Of a stretch of DNA of 64,000 nt, positions 19,646-26,309 are shown piece after piece. The DNA is taken from assembly GCA_045863195.1 (NCBI GenBank), contig BTUI01000015.1, positions 1 to 64,000 on the forward strand, written 5' to 3'. The position numbers and the translations under genes are program-made. Position 1 is the first letter of the stretch, and the number at the start of each line of letters is the position of its first letter. The notes beneath the pieces were generated by a model that saw only the letters and a program-made list of their open reading frames with translations, had not been told where the DNA came from and searched no databases. The stretch comes from W-Chloroflexi-9 sp045863195. Lineage in GTDB: Bacteria; Chloroflexota; Dehalococcoidia; UBA2979.

Positions 19646-19916
19646 GCCTCCGCCGCCAGCGTAGGGCAGCGGCTGGTTGACGGCGGGAGAGACGATGAAG
19701 GCGCGTCAGGGAGGGGTTCCCGACGCGCCTTCGTTCCCCGGACCGATATCGCGACGCACTGCCGGTAACGCGCGATATGGCCCTTCGGAGGGGTACCGAC
19801 TCGCTCAGGGCTCGGGGTGGAGCCCTGCCGTCCACGGATGTTCTGAGATCGAGAACTCTTCCCCCTGACGCAAATGTGGTAGAAAACCTGCTACCACATC
19901 GCGAAGGGTGCCCCGA
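19646..19916. other. Inverted-repeat-rich spacer between divergent genes
   Basis: The spacer has no convincing ORF but five successive complementary elements: GAAGGCGCGTC/GACGCGCCTTC (19697-19732, 11-base stem with a further GGGA/TCCC inside), ATATCGCG/CGCGATAT (19746-19778), CCCT/AGGG around TCGG (about 19781-19792), CAGGGCTC/GAGCCCTG (19806-19827), and ATGTGGTAG/CTACCACAT (19874-19899). A terminator makes little sense between divergent starts. The region may be a multi-site control region or a structured RNA. Confidence 0.5.
19874..19899 (+). promoter_or_regulatory. Perfect 9-bp inverted repeat, operator candidate before LuxR-type gene
   Basis: ATGTGGTAG (19874-19882) and CTACCACAT (19891-19899) are perfect inverted copies separated by 8 bases, ending 17 bases before the preferred ATG at 19917. 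The size and spacing fit a dimeric regulator half-site pair; autoregulation by the adjacent LuxR-type protein is the simplest reading. A hairpin in the mRNA leader is the alternative. Confidence 0.55.
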
Positions 19917-21449
19917 ATGCCCCCGATCGACCTCGTCGAGCGCCTCCGCCAGGTGATCCGCGACCTCCGTCCCGGAGATGACTGGCGCGTGCCGTACCGG
20001 GACGCGGTGGGCGAGGCGCACGCGCGCTCCGATCTGGCCGCTGCGGCGCGCCTGACCACGGTCGCTGCGTCATACCACATGGCGGCCGGCCAGTACCGGG
20101 AGGCGCTGGCGGAGGTGGACTTCGGCCTTCGCCTGGCGCCACCGGACGCGAGCCTGCGCGCGGAACTGCTGCGCGCCCGCGCGGGTCTGGAGATCTTCGG
20201 CGTCGACCCGGAGGTCGCGCTCCGGACACTGGACGAAGCCGCAGCCGTCGACTCCGCGCCAACGGACCTCTCACGCCTCGAACTCCTCGTATCGCGGCGG
20301 ATCGCGCAGTGCGTGCTGCTGGACGAGGCGGCACCCGGTGGGCTGGCGGAGGTGCTGCACGCGGCGGAGCGCGCCGGCCAGTACACGCTGGCCGCCAGCG
20401 CGATCCCGCGCGTGGTGCCGGCGCTGGCGGCGTTCGGGCATCTGGATGCGGGGCGTCCCTGGGTGGAGACGATGGGCGCGCAGGCGGAGGTGATGCGCAG
20501 CCGCTGGCGGCGGCTGGAGGCGCGCGTGCTGGAGGAGGCGCTGTACACGCCGCGCGGACGTGTCCACCAGGCGTTCGAGTGGCCGGAGCACCCGCAGGGC
20601 TTCGATTACTTCGCCGGCTGGATCGCGGCGGGGGTCTCCTCCTACCAGTCGGTGGTGACCGGCGGCCGGCGGCCGCGGCCGCTGTCCGGGCTGGTGAACC
20701 GGCTGCAGGCGGTGATGCCTCCGGGCTTCGGCGACGGCCCGGAGGGCTTCCAGGCCGCGCTCGCCGCCCACCTGGAGCGGCGCATTGCACCTGAGGCGGA
20801 GCCGCCCGACCGCGTCACGCTGTTCACCGCCAGCAGCACCCTCGCGCTCGGCGAGGCGGTCGCCCTCGGCGGGTCGCAGCGGCAGGCGGTGGCGTGGGCG
20901 CGGTGGTTCGAGGAGGCGTGGCCCGCGAACGTGGTGACTACGCTCTCGTGGCCGGCGCTGGTCCCGCGCGTGCGCGCGCTGCTGGAGGTGCGCTCCGGCG
21001 ACCTCGTCGCGGCCATTCGCCTGATGCGCACCGCGGTGCGCTGGGCGGACGGACATGGCTACACCGTGGAGGCCGCGATCGGGCGCATCCAGCTCGCGGA
21101 GATGCTCGCCCACACGCCCACCGCTGGCGCGCGGCGCGAGTGGGAGGAGGCGCGGCGGGCGGGCCGTCTTGCCGCGCGCGCCGTCAGCATTGATGCGGCG
21201 GCGGCGGCGCACGCCGCGGCGGAGGCGGCGTCGCTCGGCCGGTTCGACAGCGTGCGGCCGGCGCTCACCCCGCGCGAGGCGGAGGTGCTGCACCTGCTGG
21301 CGGCGGGGCGCTCCTACCGCACGGCGGCGGACGCGCTGGGCCTCGAGTGGCGCACGGTGCAGGTCCACGCGCGCAACATCTACCAGAAGCTCGGCGTCCA
21401 TTCGAAGGTGGAGGCCGTGCTCGCCGCGCGCGAGGCAGGCCTGATCTAG
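19917..21449 (+). CDS. LuxR-type transcriptional regulator with large alpha-helical sensory region
   Basis: 510 residues from ATG 19917 (GAAGGG lies about 9 bases upstream; a GTG at 19908 is in frame). The last 65 residues are a LuxR/GerE helix-turn-helix: LTPREAEVLHLLAAGRSY, then ALGLEWRTVQVHARNIYQKL and VHSKVEAVL. The long N-terminal part is Ala/Arg/Leu-rich helical and looks like TPR-type repeats, as in MalT/LAL-like regulators, but without a recognisable NTPase. The stop overlaps the convergent DUF1295 gene by 4 bases. Ligand and targets are unknown. Confidence 0.82.
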   Translation: MPPIDLVERLRQVIRDLRPGDDWRVPYRDAVGEAHARSDLAAAARLTTVAASYHMAAGQYREALAEVDFGLRLAPPDASLRAELLRARAGLEIFGVDPEVALRTLDEAAAVDSAPTDLSRLELLVSRRIAQCVLLDEAAPGGLAEVLHAAERAGQYTLAASAIPRVVPALAAFGHLDAGRPWVETMGAQAEVMRSRWRRLEARVLEEALYTPRGRVHQAFEWPEHPQGFDYFAGWIAAGVSSYQSVVTGGRRPRPLSGLVNRLQAVMPPGFGDGPEGFQAALAAHLERRIAPEAEPPDRVTLFTASSTLALGEAVALGGSQRQAVAWARWFEEAWPANVVTTLSWPALVPRVRALLEVRSGDLVAAIRLMRTAVRWADGHGYTVEAAIGRIQLAEMLAHTPTAGARREWEEARRAGRLAARAVSIDAAAAAHAAAEAASLGRFDSVRPALTPREAEVLHLLAAGRSYRTAADALGLEWRTVQVHARNIYQKLGVHSKVEAVLAAREAGLI

Positions 21450-22237
21450 CCAGAGGGCGCGTCCCGTTTCGGCGGGAGCGGGAAGAACGCGCTGGTGCGG
21501 CGGACGTACGCCTCGTACCCCGGCCGCGAGGTGCGCAGGTGCGACTCCAGCAGCGGGACACCGGAGACGCGCAGCAGCAGCGCCGTCATCAGCAGCGGCC
21601 CGACGAGCGCCCACGCGTACGCCCCGGCGTCCGCTTCGATCGCGACGAGGCCGATGCCCCACCACGTGCACGCATCGCCGAAGTAGTTCGGGTGGCGGGA
21701 GTACCGCCACAGCCCGCGGTCCATGACGCCCCCGGCGTTGGCCGGGTCGCGACGGAAGCGCGCCAGTTGCGCGTCCGCGGTCGCCTCGAACGTCACGCCA
21801 ATGCCCCACAGCGCCGCGCCGGCGAGGGCGAGGAGGCCGAGCGGCTCGCCCCCGTTGTGGCCGAGCGCGAGCGTGACCGGGAGGGCGACGGTCCACATCG
21901 CCACGCCCTGCAACGCGAACACGGTGGCCAGGCTGACCAGCGCGAAGCGGGGCGTCCGTGCACGCATCTCGCGGTAACGGCGGTCCTCGCCCTCGCGGAG
22001 GTTGCGGCGGCCGAGGTGGACGGCGAGCCGGAGCCCCCACGCGCTCACCATCGCGAGCAGCAGGGCGGTGCGGGCACCCTCGGCCCCCGCGGTCGCCGCC
22101 ACCGCCCACGCGAGCACGGCGAACCCGAGGCCCCACGCGACGTCCACGACGCTGGCGTCACGTCGCAGAAGGCTGACAGCCCACGTGGAGATCATCGTCA
22201 CGGAGACGGCGAGCGCGGCTACGAGGAGCGGAGGCAT
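21446..22237 (-). CDS. DUF1295 membrane enzyme (steroid 5-alpha-reductase/ICMT-like fold)
   Basis: 263 residues with about six membrane segments. The C-terminal half holds the family motif GLWRYSRHPNYFGDACTWWG followed by GPLLMTALLLRVSGVPLLE and a final SRPGYEAYVRRTSAFFP, typical of DUF1295. Relatives are integral-membrane reductases or methyltransferases using NADPH or SAM; the actual substrate is unknown. It is divergent from a CarH-like B12 photoreceptor gene with only 65 bases between starts, so it is a plausible light-regulated target. DUF1295 genes have been noted in LitR/CarH-type regulons, which supports but does not prove this. Confidence 0.82.
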   Translation of the reverse strand: MPPLLVAALAVSVTMISTWAVSLLRRDASVVDVAWGLGFAVLAWAVAATAGAEGARTALLLAMVSAWGLRLAVHLGRRNLREGEDRRYREMRARTPRFALVSLATVFALQGVAMWTVALPVTLALGHNGGEPLGLLALAGAALWGIGVTFEATADAQLARFRRDPANAGGVMDRGLWRYSRHPNYFGDACTWWGIGLVAIEADAGAYAWALVGPLLMTALLLRVSGVPLLESHLRTSRPGYEAYVRRTSAFFPLPPKRDAPSG

Positions 22238-22265
22238 CAGCGGGCCTGCTCAATCTCTGGATCGC

Positions 22266-22302
22266 CTTTGACGCATCTTTGCACACCACATAGCGTAAAG
22301 GC
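22266..22302 (+). promoter_or_regulatory. Candidate promoter and 11-bp direct repeats for the CarH-like gene
   Basis: TTGACG (22268-22273) and TAGCGT (22291-22296) are spaced by exactly 17 bases. The start codon at 22303 is only 6 bases past the -10 element, which predicts a leaderless or nearly leaderless mRNA. CTTTG recurs at 22266 and 22277, an 11-base period overlapping the -35. Thermus CarH is known to bind 11-bp direct repeats over a promoter, so autorepression is plausible. Confidence 0.45.
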
Positions 22303-23202
22303 ATGAACTACACCGTGCGTGCCGCCGCCCGAGCGACCGGGGTCTCCGAAGGCCGTCTCCGTACGTGGGAGCGCCGCTACGGCATTCCCAAGCCGGCGCG
22401 CTCCGGCACGGGGCGTCGGCTGTACGACGACGACGATCTCGCGATGATCCGTCGCCTTGCCTCGCTCACCGACGCCGGCGTCTCGGCGGCTGAGGCCGCG
22501 GAGGCGGTCCTCGCGGAGGCTCAGGCGGGCGTGATCGTCGCCTCGACGCCCGCGAACGCGCCCGCGCCGCCGCTCGATCCCGCGGTGGACGCGCTGGTCG
22601 CCGCCGCGCGCGCGTTCGATGAGGCGTCCGTGGCGCGGCTGCTGTCGGAGGCGACGCGGAAGCACGGCTGGCCGGCGATCTTCGACCGGGTGATCTTCCC
22701 CGCGCTCCGGCGCACCGGTGACGCCTGGGAGCGCGGGGAATTGCTCCCGGTGCATGAGCACTTCCTGTCCGAATTGCTGCGCCGCGAGGTGATGGCGGAG
22801 GTCGCCCGGACGCCGCTGCCGGAGGCTGGCGCGACCGTGATCCTCGCCTGCCCGCCGGCGGAGCGGCACGACATCGGGCTGCTGGGACTCTGGCTGGCGC
22901 TCCGGGCGGCGGGGCTGCACGTGGTCTACCTCGGCTCGGACGTCCCGCGCGAGGCGCTGCTCGCCGCGATCGATCAACTGCGCCCGGCGGCGCTGGTGTT
23001 TGTCGCGATCGCATCGACGTCGCGGGCGGAACTGGCGATCTCGGCGCGCGCCGTCACCACCGCGCGGCAGTCGCCGCGGGTGTTCCTCGGCGGCCCGGCC
23101 GTGGACGGCGTGGACGGCGTCGCGGAGCTCCTCGGCGTGCGGCTGCCGCCGACGATCGAGGAGTCGGCGGCGATGGTCGCGTCGGCGGTCGCTGCGGGCT
23201 AA
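22303..23202 (+). CDS. CarH-like MerR-type regulator with B12-binding photosensor domain
   Basis: 299 residues. The MerR helix-turn-helix is at 1-70 (TVRAAARATGVSEGRLRTWERR). A helical B12-binding cap (about 95-170) carries W142 and EH at 152-153, the Wx9EH motif that marks adenosylcobalamin photoreceptors. The B12 Rossmann domain has ERHDIG (187-192), with H189 as the expected lower axial cobalt ligand, then VVYLGSDVP and a C-terminal VFLGGPAV. Members bind DNA as tetramers in the dark and fall apart when light breaks the Co-C bond. The usual targets are carotenoid or photoprotection genes; here the divergent DUF1295 gene is the nearest candidate. Confidence 0.88.
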   Translation: MNYTVRAAARATGVSEGRLRTWERRYGIPKPARSGTGRRLYDDDDLAMIRRLASLTDAGVSAAEAAEAVLAEAQAGVIVASTPANAPAPPLDPAVDALVAAARAFDEASVARLLSEATRKHGWPAIFDRVIFPALRRTGDAWERGELLPVHEHFLSELLRREVMAEVARTPLPEAGATVILACPPAERHDIGLLGLWLALRAAGLHVVYLGSDVPREALLAAIDQLRPAALVFVAIASTSRAELAISARAVTTARQSPRVFLGGPAVDGVDGVAELLGVRLPPTIEESAAMVASAVAAG

Positions 23203-23206
23203 CGCC

Positions 23207-23875
23207 CTACGAGGCGGCCCCATGGATGGAGGCGAAGAAGCGCTCCATCTCGGACAGTTCGCCGCCGATCACGAGGATGTCGCCAGAGCGGATCGTCTCC
23301 GTCCCGGACGGGTAGACGGTGACCCGCTCGCCGCGGGCGAGCAGCAGCAGCGTCACTTGGAAGTTCCGGTCCAACACCGCGCGCTTCACCGTCTGGCCCA
23401 CGATCTCCGGCGGCACCGTCACACGGCTCACCGCGTACCCCTCCACCACGTCGAGGGAGTCGGTGATGTCGGAGGAGGTCCACGAGTGGGCGAGGCGGAG
23501 GCCGGTGTCACGCTCGGGGTAGACCACGCGGTCCGCGCCGACTCGCTCCAGGATCTCGCCGTGGGTGTCGTTGCGCGCCTTCACGATTACGCGCTTCACG
23601 CCCATGCGCTTCAGCATCAGCGTCGCGAGGATGCTCGTCTCGAGGTCGCTCGAGATCCCGACGACTGCGACGTCGAACTCGCCGAGGCCGAGCCGCGCCA
23701 TCGTCTCCTCGTCGGTGGCCTCCGCCTGGACGACGTGCGACAGGTGCGCTGACAGGCCCTGCACCGTCTCCATGCTCGTGTCGATGCCGAGGACCTCATG
23801 CCCCAGTCGGACCAGTTCGGTGGCGACGGCGCTCCCGAAGCGGCCGAGGCCGATGACTGCGACCTGTTGTTTCAT
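23207..23875 (-). CDS. ktrA: Potassium uptake regulatory subunit, KtrA/TrkA (RCK) type
   Basis: 222 residues, the normal KtrA length. The N-terminal RCK Rossmann fold is clear: VIGLGRFGSAVATELVRLGH then an acidic D at the second strand end (GIDT), implying NAD(H) or ATP/ADP binding. A TrkA-C domain occupies about 140-215 (VSRVTVPPEIVGQTVKRA ... SGDILVIGG). It sits 21 bases after the ktrB-like gene on the same strand. Together they form a nucleotide-gated potassium transporter. Confidence 0.92.
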   Translation of the reverse strand: MKQQVAVIGLGRFGSAVATELVRLGHEVLGIDTSMETVQGLSAHLSHVVQAEATDEETMARLGLGEFDVAVVGISSDLETSILATLMLKRMGVKRVIVKARNDTHGEILERVGADRVVYPERDTGLRLAHSWTSSDITDSLDVVEGYAVSRVTVPPEIVGQTVKRAVLDRNFQVTLLLLARGERVTVYPSGTETIRSGDILVIGGELSEMERFFASIHGAAS

Positions 23876-23896
23876 GGATGCCTCCGCTGCCGCGGC

Positions 23897-25375
23897 CTAG
23901 CCGATGTTCAGATCCGCCTCCGGGTACCGCAGCCGGCTAGGCCGGCCGAGGCGTTCCGCGAGCGCGAGTGCGATGGTCAACGGGCCGACACGGCCGATGA
24001 ACATCGTGACGATGATGATGAGTTGTCCCGCCTCGTTGAGCGAGCCGGTGATGCCCGTGGAGAGCCCGCACGTCGCGAATGCGGAGACGGCCTCGAACAT
24101 GATGTTGATGAAGTCGCCGTCGTGCGCGATCGACAGGAGGAAGGTCGAGGTGAAGACGATCGCGACGGAGAGCAGCGCGACCGCCAGCGCACGGTTGATC
24201 TGACGCCAGGGGATCTCCCGGCCGAACGCGGTGACGTGCTCATCGCCGCGGACGGAGGCGATGATCGCGAAGCCGAGGGCGCTGAAGGTGGTGAGCTTGA
24301 TGCCGCCGGCCGTGGAGCCAGACGCACCGCCGATGAACATCAGCCCCATGAGGATGAGCAGCGTCTCCGGCTCCTTGTCGTTCAGCGCGAAGGCGGTGAA
24401 CCCGGAGGTACGTGCGTACACCGACTCCGCGCCGGCGGCGAGGAACGCCTGCGGGGCGTTGAGGGCGCCCAGGGTGCCATCGCGGAACCCCTCGCGGAAG
24501 AACATCTCGAGCGTGCCGATGACCACCAGGATGAGCGAGGTGACGGCGACCAGTTTGGTGTTCAGCGCGAGTCGCGCCCAGCGACGGGTGGCCTTCAGGT
24601 CCCACCAGATCGCATACCCGGTCCCGCCAGCGACGGTGAGCACGGCGAGCGTCCACAGGACGAGCGGGTTACCGGCGTAGCCGGTCATGCTCTGTCCGCC
24701 ACCCTCGATGTCGAAGCCCGCGTTGTTGAACGCGGAAACGGCGGTGAAGAGGCCGCGCCATGCCTCGTTCCAGCCGAGCCGGCTAGCGTCGAGCGCGAAA
24801 CCGACCGTGAGCGCGACGAAGCCAGCCGCCTCCATGGCGAGGGTGACGAGGACGATGCGCCGGATCACCACCCGGACGGAGTCAGTGCTGAGGCTGCCGG
24901 CCGTCGCTCCGGCGATGGTGCGCTGACTCATGGAGATACGGCGGCCGAAGACCAGCAGGAGCAGGGTGGCGCTCGTCATGAACCCGAGGCCGCCGAGCTG
25001 GAAGAGCAGCAGGATGACGACCTGACCGAAGCCGGTCCAGTAGTCCCGGGTGTCGACCACCGCGAGCCCGGTCACGCAAACGGCCGACGTGGCCGTGAAT
25101 AGGGCCCGCAGGAAGCCCGCGCTGCCTTCCGGCTGGCTCGCGATCGGGAGCATGAGCAGGCCGGTGCCCGCGAGGATGAGGGCGACGAACCCCAGGAGGA
25201 GCACCATGACGCCGGGGTGGCGCGGGCGGACGATCCGCAGGCGCTTGACCTCGATCACCTGGGAGCGACGGCGTCCGCGCCGCACGCGGACGTTGCCCAA
25301 CTGCTCGCCGCGCCGCCGGATGCCTCCCGAGTGCACGGGCCCTCCATCGCGCGCGACGGCGCGCCGAAGGCCCAT
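23897..25375 (-). CDS. ktrB: Potassium transporter membrane subunit, KtrB/TrkH type
   Basis: Up to 492 residues; the true start is uncertain, since no strong SD precedes 25375 and GTG 25258 is in frame close to the conserved region. Four M1-P-M2 repeats with selectivity-filter segments are recognisable: TSAVCVTGLAVVD, FNNAGFDIEGG, ARTSGFTAF and FATCGLSTGI, with the third pore-region sequence TAGGIKLTTF as in KtrB. It is cotranscribed with the RCK subunit. The role is sodium- or proton-linked potassium uptake. Confidence 0.9.
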   Translation of the reverse strand: MGLRRAVARDGGPVHSGGIRRRGEQLGNVRVRRGRRRSQVIEVKRLRIVRPRHPGVMVLLLGFVALILAGTGLLMLPIASQPEGSAGFLRALFTATSAVCVTGLAVVDTRDYWTGFGQVVILLLFQLGGLGFMTSATLLLLVFGRRISMSQRTIAGATAGSLSTDSVRVVIRRIVLVTLAMEAAGFVALTVGFALDASRLGWNEAWRGLFTAVSAFNNAGFDIEGGGQSMTGYAGNPLVLWTLAVLTVAGGTGYAIWWDLKATRRWARLALNTKLVAVTSLILVVIGTLEMFFREGFRDGTLGALNAPQAFLAAGAESVYARTSGFTAFALNDKEPETLLILMGLMFIGGASGSTAGGIKLTTFSALGFAIIASVRGDEHVTAFGREIPWRQINRALAVALLSVAIVFTSTFLLSIAHDGDFINIMFEAVSAFATCGLSTGITGSLNEAGQLIIIVTMFIGRVGPLTIALALAERLGRPSRLRYPEADLNIG

Positions 25376-25427
25376 TGTTGCGCGGCCCGGCCATGCTGGC
25401 TATCGACGGTCGCCAGCCACCGGCGTG

Positions 25428-26216
25428 CTAGGCCGCGAGCGCGCTCCGGAAGCGGTCCACACGGGCGAGGATGTTCGCGGCACCGCCGAGGTCATGGACC
25501 ACCGGGTCGATCGCCGCCGGCTCGTCCGTCGGGTCCGGCGCCGGGCGCACACCGTCGCCGATCCCGAGCGACCAGGCGACCTCCCGCGCACGCTGGACGA
25601 CCCAGCCGAGGGCGCTCTCGCCACCCTCGTGGTGGCCGGCGATGGCGTCGGTCAGCGACTCGGTGAACCCCCACCGGCGGGCGATTGTCGCGCCCCACTC
25701 GACGTGGGTGAGGCCGAACACCCGCCGCTCGGCGAGTTCGGTGTCGATGCCGTAGTGCGCGGCGCGCACGATGCCCGCGTACTTCGTCGGGTGCTGCGCC
25801 GCCATCGCCAGCCGGCCGATGTCGTGGAGCAGCCCCGCCGTGAACGCCTCCGAGCCGACGATCTGACCCCACGAGAGCGTGTCCGCCAGCATCGCCACGG
25901 CGACGAGGTGCCGCCACAGCTCCTGCTCATCGATGTTCGAGCCGCGCAGCCCGACGAACGACCGCGAGAGGGCAACGCTGATGATGACCCGGCGGGCCTC
26001 GGTGACCCCGAGCCGCACGATGGCGTCACGCGGGGTGGAGACGCGGGAGAGCGGGGCGGAGGTCGCCGAGTTGGCGATCCGGAGCAACGTGCCGGTCAGC
26101 GACGGGTCCGTCTCCGCGAGCGTGGCGAGCTCGTGCACGGTGGGATCCAGGTCACGCAGCAGCGCGAACGCTTGCAGATGTGCCACCGGCAGCGTGGGGA
26201 CTTCCAACTCTGACAT
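25428..26216 (-). CDS. HDOD domain protein
   Basis: 262 residues, essentially one HDOD domain. It opens with VPTLPVAHLQAFALLRDLDP and has LTGTLLRIANSA, IVRLGVTEARRVI and AGLLHDIGRLAM. HDOD proteins are HD-superfamily relatives, mostly without enzyme activity, that act in signalling, often with c-di-GMP or chemotaxis circuits. The sequence retains H-D at HDIGR and later H residues (GHHEGG), so residual phosphohydrolase function cannot be excluded. It lies between the FAD/Fe-S oxidase and ktrB on the same strand. Confidence 0.87.
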   Translation of the reverse strand: MSELEVPTLPVAHLQAFALLRDLDPTVHELATLAETDPSLTGTLLRIANSATSAPLSRVSTPRDAIVRLGVTEARRVIISVALSRSFVGLRGSNIDEQELWRHLVAVAMLADTLSWGQIVGSEAFTAGLLHDIGRLAMAAQHPTKYAGIVRAAHYGIDTELAERRVFGLTHVEWGATIARRWGFTESLTDAIAGHHEGGESALGWVVQRAREVAWSLGIGDGVRPAPDPTDEPAAIDPVVHDLGGAANILARVDRFRSALAA

Positions 26217-26309
26217 CCGTGCCTCCGCCTGATCCGCCTGTGAGGATCATCGGAAGGCCCCGCAGGGGCATGAGGCCCGGCTGGGTTGAGGTTTGGGGAA
26301 CCTCGCGGG

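Noticed and set aside
19697..19732. Intrinsic terminator
   Set aside because: The stem is strong, but it lies between two divergent starts and has no upstream gene to terminate, so it was reported as part of a structured spacer instead.
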